Shown: positions 1 through 9,463, counted from the first letter of the stretch. The stretch: 64,000 nt of DNA from Candidatus Bathyarchaeota archaeon (GCA_018396705.1 JAGTQZ010000004.1:372001-436000); one strand, 5' to 3'. Notes: generated by a model from the sequence alone, not told the origin. Translations and numbers: made by a program.

Positions 1-1
1 C

Positions 2-121
2 ATTATTATAGTTTGGATTTCATGGATACTTATGGCTGTAGGCTTTTTCTCCATAAAAACAGCGCAGGCACCAATTCAACCGGCAGCTATCCAATCATCG
101 CTACAACCCCCCTCACCCTAA
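2..121 (+). CDS. C-terminal end of a membrane protein (partial)
   Basis: A reading frame open from the window edge gives about 39 residues and ends at TAA (119-121). It starts with a strongly hydrophobic stretch of about 20 residues (rich in I, V, W, F), then a short polar Pro/Gln-rich tail. This looks like the last transmembrane helix of a protein whose start lies outside the window. No family can be named from so little. Confidence 0.45.
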   Translation: MIIVWISWILMAVGFFSIKTAQAPIQPAAIQSSLQPPSP

Positions 122-200
122 CTAGCCTTTTTCTCTGTTCATTTATTGGTTAAGCTTAAACACTGGAAAATTCAAACTGTATAGAGGCGTGTGTTCGAAG

Positions 201-410
201 ATGAGCGGTGAAAGCGATAGGGCGTACACAGGTAAATGTGTTGACTGCGGCTCACCTTTGGTTTTATATGAAATGGATTTCGAGAAAGGGCGCCGAGTTA
301 TGCAATGTAGCCGTTGTGGCTTATTCCACTTTTACAAGAAGGATTTCTTTGGCAGATGGAAACTTGTTAAGGCTGGAAGAGTTTCAGACCTCTGGAGAAA
401 ATCCAAATAG
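201..410 (+). CDS. Small zinc-ribbon protein
   Basis: A 69-residue protein with two CxxC knuckles (CVDC near residue 13, CSRC near residue 37), the spacing expected of a zinc ribbon, and a basic aromatic C-terminal half. ATG at 201 is preferred over an in-frame GTG at 189 because a GAGG-like ribosome binding site lies at 184-187. Its 3' end faces the 3' end of hypE, so the two are convergent. Function unknown; nucleic-acid binding is plausible for such ribbons but not shown. Confidence 0.6.
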   Translation: MSGESDRAYTGKCVDCGSPLVLYEMDFEKGRRVMQCSRCGLFHFYKKDFFGRWKLVKAGRVSDLWRKSK

Positions 411-414
411 TCTC

Positions 415-1482
415 CTAGCAAATCCTTGGGACAGGATCTCCAACGGGTCTCGGAATTATTCTTTTCCCGCCAACGACGGTTTGCATAGCAACTCCTGCAA
501 AGGCGTCTGTAGCTTCGCCTATCATTTCGGCTCCCCTCCCTTCCTCTGTTGTTCTCAAAAGTTCTAGAAGTTCTTCGGCTTTCTCTTTCACGACGCCTAT
601 AACTATCTTACCCTCATTCCCAACTTCCAACGGATCTAAGCCTAGCATTTCGCAAGCTGCCCTAACATCGTTTCTAATAGGGATTTTATCCTCATAGATT
701 ATGATCCCTACGTTGGATTTTTCGCTGAACTCGTTGAGAGCGTCAGCTAAACCGCCACGGGTGGGGTCTTTCATGGCTGTTATGCCACCCACCTCGCAGA
801 GCATGCGCTGGATTAGACGGTTTAAAGGTTTGACATCTGATTTTATGTCGCTTCCGAAGCTTAAGCCTTCTTGGGCTGACAGAACCGCCAAGCCGTGGTC
901 AGCAATGGTTCCAGACAAGATTATTTTGTCGCCGGGGCTGAGGTTAGAGTCCAAAATCCACCGTGCCTTGAAGTCGCCTCTAAAACGTTTCACAACATTT
1001 AAATTCTTTTCTAAGGCTTCGGTTCTCCTACCTATGCCTGAAACGTTTATGACGCATCCGCCTAAGTTGCCCTTCTCTATAACCTTTGTGTCGCCTGTAA
1101 TTATGCTCACGCCTGCCTCTTGGCATGTCTGATGCATGCTTGCCAAAATCCTTTCGAAATCGGATAGTGCTAGTCCTTCTTCAAGGATGAAGCCGCATGC
1201 CAAAGCGTAGGGTTCAGCTCCCAGAACAGCGATATCGTTTACTGTGCCGGAAACAGCTAAGCGCCCGATGTCTCCACCCGGAAAGAATATGGGTTTTACG
1301 GCGTGGGAGTCGCTTTTCAAAACAATGTCGCCAACAGCCGCCGCGTCATCAAGTGCTTCGAGAGGGACTTCTGCGTTGCTAAAACCGCCAAAATACTTTA
1401 CGATATAGTTTCTGACAAGTTCATGCATTATTGTTCCGCCAGCACCATGTAACATGGTTATGACGCCTTTACTCGCACTCAA
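415..1482 (-). CDS. hypE: HypE, [NiFe]-hydrogenase maturation protein (AIR-synthase family)
   Basis: This 355-residue member of the PurM/HypE superfamily shows the HypE signature motifs GGDIGRLAVSGTVNDIAVLG and GDTKVIEKG, and ends exactly in PRIC. In known HypE proteins the terminal cysteine receives the carbamoyl group from HypF and the enzyme dehydrates it to a thiocyanate, the source of the cyanide ligand of the hydrogenase iron. The TTG at 1482 follows a GGTGAT-like site; an ATG at 1455 is an alternative. No other hyp or hydrogenase gene lies in this window, so its partners must be elsewhere. The terminal cysteine makes selenophosphate synthase or ThiL unlikely. Confidence 0.88.
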   Translation of the reverse strand: MSASKGVITMLHGAGGTIMHELVRNYIVKYFGGFSNAEVPLEALDDAAAVGDIVLKSDSHAVKPIFFPGGDIGRLAVSGTVNDIAVLGAEPYALACGFILEEGLALSDFERILASMHQTCQEAGVSIITGDTKVIEKGNLGGCVINVSGIGRRTEALEKNLNVVKRFRGDFKARWILDSNLSPGDKIILSGTIADHGLAVLSAQEGLSFGSDIKSDVKPLNRLIQRMLCEVGGITAMKDPTRGGLADALNEFSEKSNVGIIIYEDKIPIRNDVRAACEMLGLDPLEVGNEGKIVIGVVKEKAEELLELLRTTEEGRGAEMIGEATDAFAGVAMQTVVGGKRIIPRPVGDPVPRIC

Positions 1483-1659
1483 GGGCTATCACCGCCTCTG
1501 GATACTAGGAGGTCGCCGGAGATAAAGGAATCGCAACACTTTGACGGTGAACCAAAACCAATGGCTCTCTCCTACACCTTTCACTGCTTTTTGGATTCTT
1601 GAAGGCTTAAGTGTGCTTTTGGCCAGTAGACCTTCTGGAAACATCTTTAACTAAATGGA

Positions 1660-1712
1660 AAACCATATAAATCGCCATGTAGCTGTTCAATTGCACAGTT
1701 GGAGAGTCTATT
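1660..1712 (+). promoter_or_regulatory. Promoter of the ribosomal protein operon
   Basis: An archaeal TATA box (ATATAAAT, 1665-1672) lies about 43 bases before the GTG of rpl22, and a purine-rich TTGGAGAG at 1699-1706 can serve as ribosome binding site. Transcription would begin near 1697. No other strong TATA box is seen before the gap downstream of rpl30. Confidence 0.6.
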
Positions 1713-1714
1713 AA

Positions 1715-2206
1715 GTGCCAGAGTGGGGATATTCAATACCTGAAGAAGCATTAGACCCGGAAAAAACGGTTAAGGCTAGCGGGCGGGAGGTTAGAGTATC
1801 CCCTAAATCAGCCCGCGAAATATGTAAAACCATCAAGGGAATGACCCTTAACGAAGCTAAAAGATTTCTACTGGATGTTATAGCCAAAAGGAGGGCCGTT
1901 CCTTTCACGCGGTTTAAAAAGAAGGCGGGACACCGTCACGGTCTAGAAAAAGCTTATGCTGGCAGATATCCAGTCAAAGCAGCCAAGCAGATCTTAAAGA
2001 TTCTTGGAGGAGCCGAAGCCAACGCTGAAAATAAGGGCTTGGACACAGAAAGGCTGAAAATAATTCATGCGTCAGCGTATCCGGGAATGAAGATCAAGCA
2101 TTACATGCCTAGGGCTTTTGGGAGGGCCACTCCAAAATTTGAGACTTTAACTCACATTGAGTTAGTCCTAGAGGAACAGCCGGAAACAGTTACGGAGGAA
2201 TCTTAA
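1715..2206 (+). CDS. rpl22: 50S ribosomal protein L22
   Basis: The 163-residue product matches archaeal L22 (uL22), a 23S rRNA-binding protein lining the peptide exit tunnel. The long basic hairpin segment around KKKAGHRHG and the C-terminal strand carrying THIELVLEE are characteristic. It starts with GTG at 1715. It is the first gene of the operon here, whereas in many archaea rpl3, rpl4, rpl23, rpl2 and rps19 come before it. Upstream is hypE on the other strand, so the upper part of the S10 operon must be elsewhere. Confidence 0.95.
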   Translation: MPEWGYSIPEEALDPEKTVKASGREVRVSPKSAREICKTIKGMTLNEAKRFLLDVIAKRRAVPFTRFKKKAGHRHGLEKAYAGRYPVKAAKQILKILGGAEANAENKGLDTERLKIIHASAYPGMKIKHYMPRAFGRATPKFETLTHIELVLEEQPETVTEES

Positions 2207-2923
2207 ATGGCTGTTGTGAAACATTTTATATCCAAGTCCAAGAAAAGGGCGGAAATAGACGAGTTCTTGCAGAGAAAACTTGAAAGGGCCGGGTATGGTG
2301 GAGTGAATATTGCAGAAACCCCGCTTGGCACTCACATTGTCATTTATGCTATGCGTCCGGGACTTGTAATAGGGCGGAGCGGCGAAACCATAAGAGAGCT
2401 TGCCAAAACTTTAGAGGAAAAGTTCGGCGTTTCAAATCCACAGATTTCGGTTTCCGAAATAGAGGTTCCAGAGCTAAACCCCCATATTGTTGCCACGCGG
2501 ATAGCCTCCGCCCTGGAAAGAGGCGTACATTTCAGGCGGGCAGGCTTCTGGGCTCTAAATCAAGTGATGGAAGCCGGAGCTTTAGGTGTAGAAATCATAA
2601 TCAGCGGAAAGCTGAGAACTGAGAGAGCACGATACGAAAAGTTTAAGGCGGGTTACCTACCTAAGTGCGGCGATCCCGCAATAAAATATATGCGGAAAGC
2701 TGAAGTTCATGTGCAATTAAAGCCAGGCATTTTTGGAGTTAAAGTTAGGATAATGCCTCCAGACGCAAAGTTTCCAGACAAAATCGAAATAGCGGAAACT
2801 CTTCCGGCAGAGGTAGAATCAGAAGTGACAGAAGATAGTAAACCCGCAGACACCGCGCCGAGAGAGGTTGAAAAGGAGAAGGAAGTTGAAGAAACAAGCG
2901 GAGAAGAGGAGGCTGCTAAGTAA
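2207..2923 (+). CDS. rps3: 30S ribosomal protein S3
   Basis: The 238-residue S3 (uS3) begins immediately after the rpl22 stop. A type II KH domain occupies roughly residues 20-90, with its GxxG loop visible as GRSG within VIGRSGETIREL, followed by the S3 C-terminal domain (EIIISGKLR, KYMRKAEVHV). The protein sits at the mRNA entry channel of the small subunit. The last 35 residues are a Glu/Lys/Thr-rich, probably disordered tail, as seen in several other ribosomal proteins of this operon. Confidence 0.96.
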   Translation: MAVVKHFISKSKKRAEIDEFLQRKLERAGYGGVNIAETPLGTHIVIYAMRPGLVIGRSGETIRELAKTLEEKFGVSNPQISVSEIEVPELNPHIVATRIASALERGVHFRRAGFWALNQVMEAGALGVEIIISGKLRTERARYEKFKAGYLPKCGDPAIKYMRKAEVHVQLKPGIFGVKVRIMPPDAKFPDKIEIAETLPAEVESEVTEDSKPADTAPREVEKEKEVEETSGEEEAAK

Positions 2924-3181
2924 ATGCCAATAATCCGAGTTAAAGAGATAAGAGAGCTGTCGCCGGAGGAGCGAGCTAAAAAACTAAATGAATTCCGAAC
3001 AGAGTTGGTCAGGCTAAAAACCATGGTTAAAGCCGGGGGCGCCGTAGAAAATCCTGCGCGAATAAAGGAGCTGCGAAAAGCAATCGCCCGAATATTAACA
3101 ATTGAAAACGAGCAGAAGATTGAAGCTTCCCTATCTCAGGCATCTAAAGGAGGAAGGAGAGCAAATGAGAGTAACGCCTGA
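2924..3181 (+). CDS. rpl29: 50S ribosomal protein L29
   Basis: The 85-residue L29 (uL29) is an all-helical 23S rRNA-binding protein near the tunnel exit. Typical motifs are LSPEERAKKLNEFRTELVRL and the pair NPARIKELRKAIARI. Its last 17 bases overlap the start of rnp1. In many euryarchaeal clusters an aIF1 (sui1) gene follows L29; none is present here. Confidence 0.94.
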   Translation: MPIIRVKEIRELSPEERAKKLNEFRTELVRLKTMVKAGGAVENPARIKELRKAIARILTIENEQKIEASLSQASKGGRRANESNA

Positions 3182-3446
3182 CATTATACGCTACGAGTTT
3201 ATTGGAACAGAAGCTAAAGTCGCCAAAAGCACTAACCCGAACTATATAGGCATACAAGGTAGAGTTATTGATGAGACAAAGAACACTTTCACGATACTTC
3301 ATAATGGTGAAAGGAAGATAATTATTAAAGATACGTCAATTTTTCATTTCAAATTTTTTGACGGCACTATTGTGGAGGTTGATGGAAAACTTCTTGTTGG
3401 AAGACCTGAAGACCGCCTTAAAAAGCGAGTTAAGAGGTTATGGTGA
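3165..3446 (+). CDS. rnp1: RNase P protein component 1 (Rpp29/Pop4)
   Basis: This 93-residue protein is the archaeal homologue of eukaryotic Rpp29, an RNase P subunit with an Sm-like barrel that supports 5' processing of pre-tRNA. The core [15 protein letters not shown] and C-terminal [17 protein letters not shown] are diagnostic. The ATG at 3165 follows a strong AAAGGAGGAAGG site (3148-3159); a longer upstream frame only extends into rpl29. Its stop overlaps the beginning of rps17. Confidence 0.93.
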   Translation: MRVTPDIIRYEFIGTEAKVAKSTNPNYIGIQGRVIDETKNTFTILHNGERKIIIKDTSIFHFKFFDGTIVEVDGKLLVGRPEDRLKKRVKRLW

Positions 3447-3766
3447 TGGCGCTTACTTTCAAAGTGCCGAAAAAAACGTGTAACGACCGGAACTGCCCCT
3501 TCCATGGAAATCTTCCAGTAAGAGGACGCATATTAGAAGGCGTTGTTGTCAGCGCCAAAATGAATAATACCGTAATAGTGCGACACGATTATCTAAAATA
3601 TGTGTCAAAGTTCATGAGATATGAGAGACGATACAGTCGCATACCCGCCCACAACCCACCATGCATAGACGCGAAGGAGGGCGATTACGTTACAATAGCT
3701 GAATGCAGGCCGATAAGCAAAACCGTCTCCTTCGTTGTTGTTGAGAAGAGGGAGGAGGAGAAGTAA
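3440..3766 (+). CDS. rps17: 30S ribosomal protein S17
   Basis: The 108-residue archaeal S17 (uS17) has the N-terminal [10 protein letters not shown] motif found in archaeal versions and the OB-fold strands [19 protein letters not shown]. It binds 16S rRNA early in small subunit assembly. The ATG at 3440 overlaps the end of rnp1 by 7 bases; a second ATG at 3446 is also possible. Tight overlap implies translational coupling. Confidence 0.94.
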   Translation: MVMALTFKVPKKTCNDRNCPFHGNLPVRGRILEGVVVSAKMNNTVIVRHDYLKYVSKFMRYERRYSRIPAHNPPCIDAKEGDYVTIAECRPISKTVSFVVVEKREEEK

Positions 3767-3767
3767 A

Positions 3768-4208
3768 ATGGCTGCAAAGGCAAAGACAAGGGGCCTAGTT
3801 GCAAAAGGAGTGATCGGGCAAAGACCAAAGATTTCACGGGGGCTGCCTACTGGCGCTATATTGAAGTGCACAGACAACACTGGAGCGAGAGAATTACGTT
3901 TAATTCAAGTTTTAGGCTACAAGGGAAGGCTAGGCCGCTTGCCATCCGCGGCTGTGGGAGATCGCGTAACGGTTTCCGTTAAGCGTGGAACGCCGGATAT
4001 GCGTAGAAAAATTTTCCAAGCGGTTATAGTCAGGCAGAAAAAGCCCTTCCGCAGAGCTGATGGTGTATGGATTCAATTTGAAGATAATGCTGCTGTGATA
4101 ATAACTCCGGAGGGCGAGATGAAGGGTTCTGAAATCCGCGGACCTGTTGCAAAGGAGGCTGCGGAAAGATGGCCGAGGATAGCCAGCGCAGCCAGCATAA
4201 TAATATAG
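3768..4208 (+). CDS. rpl14: 50S ribosomal protein L14
   Basis: L14 (uL14), 146 residues, has the conserved beta-barrel sequences [20 protein letters not shown] and [19 protein letters not shown]. It lies at the subunit interface on 23S rRNA. The ATG at 3768 follows GGAGGAGGAG inside the rps17 tail, a strong binding site, so the longer frame starting within rps17 is rejected. Confidence 0.95.
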   Translation: MAAKAKTRGLVAKGVIGQRPKISRGLPTGAILKCTDNTGARELRLIQVLGYKGRLGRLPSAAVGDRVTVSVKRGTPDMRRKIFQAVIVRQKKPFRRADGVWIQFEDNAAVIITPEGEMKGSEIRGPVAKEAAERWPRIASAASIII

Positions 4209-4220
4209 CGGGGTAGGCCT

Positions 4221-4841
4221 ATGCAAGCAGCTAAAACATCTAAACCTTCAAAGCAAAGGAAAGCACTGTTCCAGGCGGCTGACCACGTACGCTATAAACA
4301 ATTTGCAGCTCCGCTGTCTCCAGAGTTAAGGAAAACCTACGGCACGCGAAGCTTGCCTGTGAGAAGCGGCGACACAGTCCGCGTCATGCGAGGCGACCGC
4401 AAAGGATTCGAGGGGAAAGTTTCCCGTGTGGATCGGAAAAAATACCGCATCTACGTTGAAGGTTTAACCCGAGAGAAGGTTGATGGTACAACTGTTTTTG
4501 TCCCCGTTCATCCATCAAAAGTCATGATAACCAAGCTTAATTTAGACGACAAATGGCGAAGGAAAATTTTGGAAAGAAGAAAGAAAACGAAAGAAAAAGT
4601 GGAGGCAGCAACTGAAAAAGCTGTGGAGGTAACGGAGAAACCCCCAGAAGCAGTAAAAGTTGAGGAAAAACCCTCAGAAGAAAAAGCGGTGGCTGAGTTT
4701 CCACTAGCCTTGGAGGCAGAGAAACCAGGAAAAAAGAAGAAAGCAACAAAGAAAGCTGTTAAAGGAGCGGAAGCGGCTAAGCCAGAGGCGAAAACCGGGA
4801 CAAGAAAAAGAAAGTCGTCGGAGGAATTAAAGGTTGGGTAA
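4221..4841 (+). CDS. rpl24: 50S ribosomal protein L24 with long charged tail
   Basis: Residues 1-120 are a standard archaeal L24 (uL24) with the KOW motif around [19 protein letters not shown]24 starts large-subunit assembly. Residues about 120-206 form an unusual Lys/Glu/Ala-rich extension, so the protein is some 80 residues longer than the usual archaeal form of about 120. The extension may be disordered and RNA- or chaperone-interacting. The gene overlaps the TTG start of rps4e by 8 bases. Confidence 0.93.
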   Translation: MQAAKTSKPSKQRKALFQAADHVRYKQFAAPLSPELRKTYGTRSLPVRSGDTVRVMRGDRKGFEGKVSRVDRKKYRIYVEGLTREKVDGTTVFVPVHPSKVMITKLNLDDKWRRKILERRKKTKEKVEAATEKAVEVTEKPPEAVKVEEKPSEEKAVAEFPLALEAEKPGKKKKATKKAVKGAEAAKPEAKTGTRKRKSSEELKVG

Positions 4842-5601
4842 AAAAGGTGGGTCAATGGGTCTGAAACGGAAGCCAGCGCCAAAAGTCTGGCCTATCCATA
4901 GAAAAGAGTTTGTATGGGTTGTAAAGCCGAAACCAGGTCCACACTCGCTTGAAAACTGTCTCCCCTTAACCGTAATTCTGCGTGAAATCCTCGGAGTTGC
5001 AAAAACGAGGAAAGAAGCTAAAATAATTGCTTCCCAAGGAAAGGTTTACGTAGATGGAAAGGTTAGACGCGAAGACAAGTTTCCTGTGGGGCTTATGGAT
5101 GTTGTTTCACTTCCAGAGGCAGACAAACACTTCCGTATATTGCCGTCTCACAAGGGCTTTATTCTCCATCCAATAACTGGGGAAGAAACAACATTTAAAC
5201 TCTGTAGGATAGAAAACAAAACAACTGTAAAAAATGGTCATGTACAGTTAAACCTTCATGACGGCTCAAATGTTCTCATAAAGGTGGCGGATCCAAGGAA
5301 CCCACAAGAAGACGTTTACGATACCTTTGACACAGTTCAGCTGAACCTTCCAGACAGGCGGATCATTGGACACATAAAAATGAAAGAAAAGGACTTCGTG
5401 TTAATAACCGGCGGCAAAAACATGGGGAAATGTGGTAGAATAATCGCTATCGAGGAGGCAAAAGGCAAGAAACGCAAAGACTCCATAGTGACCATAGAAG
5501 ATGAGAAAGGAAACCGTTACCAAACAATTCTAGACTTTGTCTTTGCAATAGGCGAAGAACAACCCTTAATATCTTTACCGGAGGCCAAACAAAATGTCTG
5601 A
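4834..5601 (+). CDS. rps4e: 30S ribosomal protein S4e
   Basis: S4e (eS4) occurs only in archaea and eukaryotes. The 255-residue product has an N-terminal S4-like RNA-binding region, a central domain, and a C-terminal KOW-like segment ([14 protein letters not shown]). TTG at 4834 is chosen because the resulting MGKKGG start matches the usual S4e N-terminus (MGKKG...); the in-frame ATG at 4855 would remove it. The start overlaps rpl24 by 8 bases and the end overlaps rpl5 by 8. Confidence 0.94.
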   Translation: MGKKGGSMGLKRKPAPKVWPIHRKEFVWVVKPKPGPHSLENCLPLTVILREILGVAKTRKEAKIIASQGKVYVDGKVRREDKFPVGLMDVVSLPEADKHFRILPSHKGFILHPITGEETTFKLCRIENKTTVKNGHVQLNLHDGSNVLIKVADPRNPQEDVYDTFDTVQLNLPDRRIIGHIKMKEKDFVLITGGKNMGKCGRIIAIEEAKGKKRKDSIVTIEDEKGNRYQTILDFVFAIGEEQPLISLPEAKQNV

Positions 5602-6133
5602 GGATGAAATCCGGAAAAAATGGGAAGAAAACCCTATGCTTAAACCAAAAATAGACAAGGTTGTTGTAAACATAAGTGTCGGAAAATCCGGGGAGCCCCT
5701 TGAGAAAGCATCAAAAGTTTTGAAGGAATTAACCGGACAAAATCCATGCAAGAGGAAAGCGAAGAAGACAATAAGAGATTTCGGAATTAGACGTGGCGAA
5801 CCTATGGCATGCATAGTTACTCTTAGAAAGCAAAAGGCTCTAGACTTTCTGAAGAAAGTCTTGCATGTTATTGATTACAAGCTTCCAAGGAGCTGTTTCG
5901 ACAAGCATGGAAACTTCGCTTTCGGCATAAAAGAGCACATAGAAATTCCTGGAGTGAAATATGACCCGGAAATTGGCATATTTGGCATGGATGTTTGCGT
6001 GTCCCTAAATCGACCTGGTTGGCGTGTTAAAAACAGGCAAAGAGCTAGGTCAAAAGTTGGTGCTGGGCATATTTTAACTCCAGAGGAGGCCATGGTTTTT
6101 GTTAAAGACACCTTAGGGGTTGAAATAGTCTAA
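5594..6133 (+). CDS. rpl5: 50S ribosomal protein L5
   Basis: L5 (uL5), 179 residues, carries the family motifs DKVVVNISVGKSGEPL and FGIKEHIEIPGVKYDPEIGI. It binds 5S rRNA and contacts P-site tRNA. Its start overlaps the end of rps4e by 8 bases, a spacing seen repeatedly in this operon that suggests coupling by re-initiation. Confidence 0.95.
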   Translation: MSEDEIRKKWEENPMLKPKIDKVVVNISVGKSGEPLEKASKVLKELTGQNPCKRKAKKTIRDFGIRRGEPMACIVTLRKQKALDFLKKVLHVIDYKLPRSCFDKHGNFAFGIKEHIEIPGVKYDPEIGIFGMDVCVSLNRPGWRVKNRQRARSKVGAGHILTPEEAMVFVKDTLGVEIV

Positions 6134-6148
6134 AAGGGGTGAAAGGTT

Positions 6149-6313
6149 ATGGCCAAACAGAAACCTAAGAAAGAGCGGAAATACGGTAAAGGTTCAAGGC
6201 CTTGTATAAGATGTGGTTCCTATGGACCCATTATTCGGCGTTATAATTTATATTTATGTAGGCATTGTTTTAGGGAAGTGGCTAAAAAATTAGGCTTCCA
6301 AAAATATGAATGA
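6149..6313 (+). CDS. rps14: 30S ribosomal protein S14 (zinc form)
   Basis: A 54-residue archaeal S14 (uS14), easily overlooked for its length. It has four cysteines in the CIRCG ... LCRHCF arrangement that bind one zinc ion, preceded by a basic N-terminus (KYGKGSRPC). The ATG at 6149 follows AAAGGGGTGAAAGG. Its last eight bases overlap the start of rps8. It occupies the expected place between rpl5 and rps8. Confidence 0.95.
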   Translation: MAKQKPKKERKYGKGSRPCIRCGSYGPIIRRYNLYLCRHCFREVAKKLGFQKYE

Positions 6314-6707
6314 GGCTAAGGCTATGGATGTGTTGGCAAACGGCTTGACAACAATACTAAACAACGAGTTACGCAACAAGCGCGAATGCGTAATTAGCCC
6401 AGCCTCTAAACTTCTCGGTAAAGTTTTAAGAGTTATGCAGTTACACGGATACATTGGCGAGTTTGAATTTATAGATGATGGACGCGCTGGGAAATTTAAA
6501 GTTCAGCTTTTGGGCAGAATAAATAAGTGTGGCGCCATCAAACCCCGTTTCGCCGTTAGTGTAGACAAGATTGAAGATTGGGAGAAAAAGTTTTTGCCGT
6601 CCAGAGATGTGGGATTATTAATTATCTCGACGTCGAAAGGCGTGCTTTCCCACAGGGATGCTAAGGAGAAAAAAATCGGAGGGAGACTTCTAGCATTTGT
6701 ATACTAA
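6306..6707 (+). CDS. rps8: 30S ribosomal protein S8
   Basis: S8 (uS8), 133 residues, binds the central domain of 16S rRNA. The family C-terminus is visible as [20 protein letters not shown] followed by GGRLLAFVY. The ATG at 6306 lies inside the last codons of rps14. Confidence 0.95.
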   Translation: MNEAKAMDVLANGLTTILNNELRNKRECVISPASKLLGKVLRVMQLHGYIGEFEFIDDGRAGKFKVQLLGRINKCGAIKPRFAVSVDKIEDWEKKFLPSRDVGLLIISTSKGVLSHRDAKEKKIGGRLLAFVY

Positions 6708-6722
6708 AGAGAGGGCTTTACA

Positions 6723-7268
6723 ATGCGGGCTGTAGAGGTCTCAAAGGTTCTGCAAATTCCAGACGACGTTGAAGTTACATTAGAAGGCAAAAAAGTAACC
6801 GTTAAAGGCGCCCTCGGCTCTCTTACAAGAGATTTTTCGTACGCTCCTATCTCAATGGAGCTTCAAGGAAAAACCCTTAGAATCTGGGCTAATTGGCCGC
6901 GCAAAAAAGAAAGCGCCCTTGTTGGCACTGTTTATGCGCATATCAACAACATGATCACCGGAGTTAGAAAGGGCTTCACCTACAAGTTGAAAATAGTTTT
7001 CTCTCACTTTCCAATTTCGGTTAAGGTTCAAGGTAACACTGTTTTAATTGAAAATTTCACCGGTGAGAGAAACCCGAGAAAAGCGAAAATAGTAGGCAAC
7101 GCGAAAGTCAAAGTTTCAGGCGACGATGTGATAGTTCAAGGAATCAACATTGAAGATGTAAGCCAAACAGCAGCCAACATAGAGCAAGCCACCAAAGTGA
7201 AAAGAAAAGACCCGCGGGTTTTCTTAGACGGCGTATACCTATACGAACGTGGTGAGGGGATGAATTAA
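6723..7268 (+). CDS. rpl6: 50S ribosomal protein L6
   Basis: L6 (uL6), 181 residues, shows two homologous alpha/beta domains; the motifs VTVKGALGSLTRDF and, near residue 95, YKLKIVFSHFPISV fit the archaeal form. It lies near the sarcin-ricin loop. A 15-base gap with GAGAGGG precedes the ATG. Confidence 0.94.
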   Translation: MRAVEVSKVLQIPDDVEVTLEGKKVTVKGALGSLTRDFSYAPISMELQGKTLRIWANWPRKKESALVGTVYAHINNMITGVRKGFTYKLKIVFSHFPISVKVQGNTVLIENFTGERNPRKAKIVGNAKVKVSGDDVIVQGINIEDVSQTAANIEQATKVKRKDPRVFLDGVYLYERGEGMN

Positions 7269-7270
7269 AT

Positions 7271-7768
7271 ATGAGTGAGTCGAAAAGCGTGACTTTGGAA
7301 AAAGCCTTGCGTTTGAGGGCTAAGATAAAAAAGAAGAAGCCGGACTTTGTCAGACATGAAAGTTGGCGGTATGACCGTTTAAAAGAGAATTGGCGTAGAC
7401 CAAAAGGCATAGACAACAAAATGCGGAGGAAAATCAAGGGTTGGCCTCAAACGGTAAACGTTGGATACCGAGGGCCGAAAGCTTCTAGAGGTATCCACCC
7501 CTCAGGCTATGAGGAAGTTTTGGTTTATAACATCGAAGACCTTAAAAAAGTTGATGCAAAAACCCAAGCGGTACGAATTGCCCATACAGTTGGAAAAAAG
7601 AAGCGAATGCAAATCCTTCAAGAGGCAAGAAAAAAGAGAATAGTCGTTTTGAATCTTAGCGAAGCAAAAGAAAAAGTCGAGGAAAAATCTATAGAAAAAG
7701 AGAAGGCAGAGGAGGTCGAAGAGGAAAAGGTGAAGGAAACGCAAAAAAGAAGAAGGAGGAGAAGATAA
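7271..7768 (+). CDS. rpl32e: 50S ribosomal protein L32e
   Basis: L32e (eL32) is specific to archaea and eukaryotes. Its core (FVRHESWRYDRLKENWRRPK and the KASRGIHPSGYEEVLVYN region) occupies residues 25-130. The last 35 residues are a Glu/Lys-rich segment ending in a polyarginine run, an extension comparable to those on S3 and L24. It starts two bases after the rpl6 stop. Confidence 0.94.
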   Translation: MSESKSVTLEKALRLRAKIKKKKPDFVRHESWRYDRLKENWRRPKGIDNKMRRKIKGWPQTVNVGYRGPKASRGIHPSGYEEVLVYNIEDLKKVDAKTQAVRIAHTVGKKKRMQILQEARKKRIVVLNLSEAKEKVEEKSIEKEKAEEVEEEKVKETQKRRRRRR

Positions 7769-7771
7769 GCA

Positions 7772-8227
7772 ATGACAAATCTTAGAAGCCAGCGACGCCT
7801 AGCCGCACAAATATTGAAAGTCGGCCAAGAAAGGGTTTGGATAGACCCGAACAGAATAGAGGACGTAGAAGCTGCGATAACCCGTGAGGAAATTAAAAAG
7901 CTTATCCATGAAGGCGTAATCAAGCCCATAAAAGAGAAAGGTGTTAGCCGCGCGAGAGCAAGGGTTGTTCATGAAAAGAGGAAGAAAGGCTTGAGACGCG
8001 GCCCAGGAAGCAGGGGTGGGGCAACTGGTGCAAAAATCTCCAAGAAAGAAGCTTGGATGAATAAGGTTAGGGCCTTGCGGAAGAGGCTTCGCGAGCTTAA
8101 AATCGGGAAGATCATTACTGAGAGCACCTATCGAAAACTGTACACGATGGTGAAAAGTGGAAGGTTCGCGTCTGTTGCAGACATGGAGCGCTACATTAAG
8201 GCGCATGACTTGTGGAGGAAGCGTTAA
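7772..8227 (+). CDS. rpl19e: 50S ribosomal protein L19e
   Basis: L19e (eL19), 151 residues, has the conserved N-terminal [20 protein letters not shown] and the basic [15 protein letters not shown] segment; long helices extend from the large subunit toward the small subunit. The stop TAA shares its last base with the ATG of rpl18. Confidence 0.95.
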   Translation: MTNLRSQRRLAAQILKVGQERVWIDPNRIEDVEAAITREEIKKLIHEGVIKPIKEKGVSRARARVVHEKRKKGLRRGPGSRGGATGAKISKKEAWMNKVRALRKRLRELKIGKIITESTYRKLYTMVKSGRFASVADMERYIKAHDLWRKR

Positions 8228-8841
8228 TGGCGAGAAATGCCCGCTACTGTGTACCCTACCGTCGGAGGAGGGAAGGAAAAACAAACTATCGAAAACGGAA
8301 AGCGTTGATACTTTCTGGGAAGCCGAGACTTGTGGTTCGCGGCTCGCTGAAAAACATTCTCGTCCAAATAGTTACAGCTAAACCCAGAGGCGATGAAGTT
8401 TTGGTTTCAGCTCACAGCAGAGAACTCCTAAAAAAGTTCGGCTGGAGGGCTCCGAGAGGTAATGTTCCCGCAGCCTATTTAACTGGGCTTCTTTGCGGGT
8501 TAAAGGCCAAAGCTAAAGGCGTAGATGAGGCTGTTTTGGACATTGGACTGCATTCCCCAACGAAAGGCGCAAGAGTTTTCGCTGCCTTAAAAGGGGTTTT
8601 AGACGCAGGGTTATCCGTTCCCCATGGAGAGGAAAAGCTTCCAGATGAGGATAGAATAAAGGGTCTGCATATAGCCCAGTATGCTAGAAGCTTGTCGGTT
8701 AACGCTGAAAAGTATATGATTGTATTCTCTAAATATTTGGAGAATAAAATCTCACCGGAGCAACTTCCTGAGCATTTTGAAGAGGTTAAAAAGGCTGTAG
8801 TTGCAGCATTTAAAGGTGGAGGTAGAGGTCGTGGCGAGTAA
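8227..8841 (+). CDS. rpl18: 50S ribosomal protein L18
   Basis: L18 (uL18), 204 residues, the archaeal/eukaryal long form that binds 5S rRNA together with L5. Motifs include [18 protein letters not shown] near the start and [20 protein letters not shown] in the middle. ATG at 8227 overlaps the previous stop by one base and is favoured over an in-frame upstream start at 8212, which would place an atypical segment before the conserved [14 protein letters not shown]. Confidence 0.95.
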   Translation: MARNARYCVPYRRRREGKTNYRKRKALILSGKPRLVVRGSLKNILVQIVTAKPRGDEVLVSAHSRELLKKFGWRAPRGNVPAAYLTGLLCGLKAKAKGVDEAVLDIGLHSPTKGARVFAALKGVLDAGLSVPHGEEKLPDEDRIKGLHIAQYARSLSVNAEKYMIVFSKYLENKISPEQLPEHFEEVKKAVVAAFKGGGRGRGE

Positions 8842-9463
8842 AGCTAGCAGTCTGGAACAGTGGGTTCCAAAAACACGTCTTGGAAAGCTTGTTCAAGAAG
8901 GCAAAATAACCTCTATTGAAGAAGTTTTCATGGAAGGTTTACCAATTCGGGAACCTCAAATTGTTGATGCTTTGCTCCCGGGCCTTCAAGAGGAAGTTAT
9001 AAACATAAATCTTGTTCAAAAGCAGACTGATGCCGGGGAAAAGTCTAGGTTTAAAGCCATAGTTGCTGTTGGAAATAGGGACGGTTTCCTTGGACTTGGC
9101 GCTGGCAAGGCAAGCCAAGTGCGAACAGCTATAGAGAAAGCAGCTACGGATGCTAGGCTCAATATAACTCCAATCAGACGAGGATGCGGAAGCTGGGAGT
9201 GTGGATGTGGAAAACCCCACTCTGTGCCTTTTCAAGTGGAGGGAAAATGCGGAGGCGTTAGAGTTGTTGTAATCCCCGGCCCGAGGGGGTTAGGACTTGT
9301 TGCCAGTGAGGTTGCAAAAGTTATCCTTGGACTTGCTGGAATAAAGGATTGTTGGACTAGAAGCTACGGCTCAACAAGAACTGTTCCGTCATTTGCTTAT
9401 GCTGTTTTTGATGCTCTAAAGAAAACTTACAGTCTGACAACTCCCGTGGACTGGGTGAGATAG
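8831..9463 (+). CDS. rps5: 30S ribosomal protein S5
   Basis: S5 (uS5), 210 residues from the chosen GTG at 8831. The double-stranded RNA-binding-like domain is seen in [20 protein letters not shown], and the C-terminal domain in [20 protein letters not shown]. An N-terminal [16 protein letters not shown] region is typical of archaeal S5. The GTG is preceded by GGTGGAGG (8816-8823); an upstream TTG at 8801 would only add residues encoded within rpl18. Confidence 0.94.
   Translation: MASKASSLEQWVPKTRLGKLVQEGKITSIEEVFMEGLPIREPQIVDALLPGLQEEVININLVQKQTDAGEKSRFKAIVAVGNRDGFLGLGAGKASQVRTAIEKAATDARLNITPIRRGCGSWECGCGKPHSVPFQVEGKCGGVRVVVIPGPRGLGLVASEVAKVILGLAGIKDCWTRSYGSTRTVPSFAYAVFDALKKTYSLTTPVDWVR

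Noticed and set aside
4508-4882. Long antisense frame across rpl24
   Set aside because: It mirrors the Lys/Glu-rich L24 tail on the opposite strand; the Phe/Leu/Ser composition is what reversing that codon bias gives.
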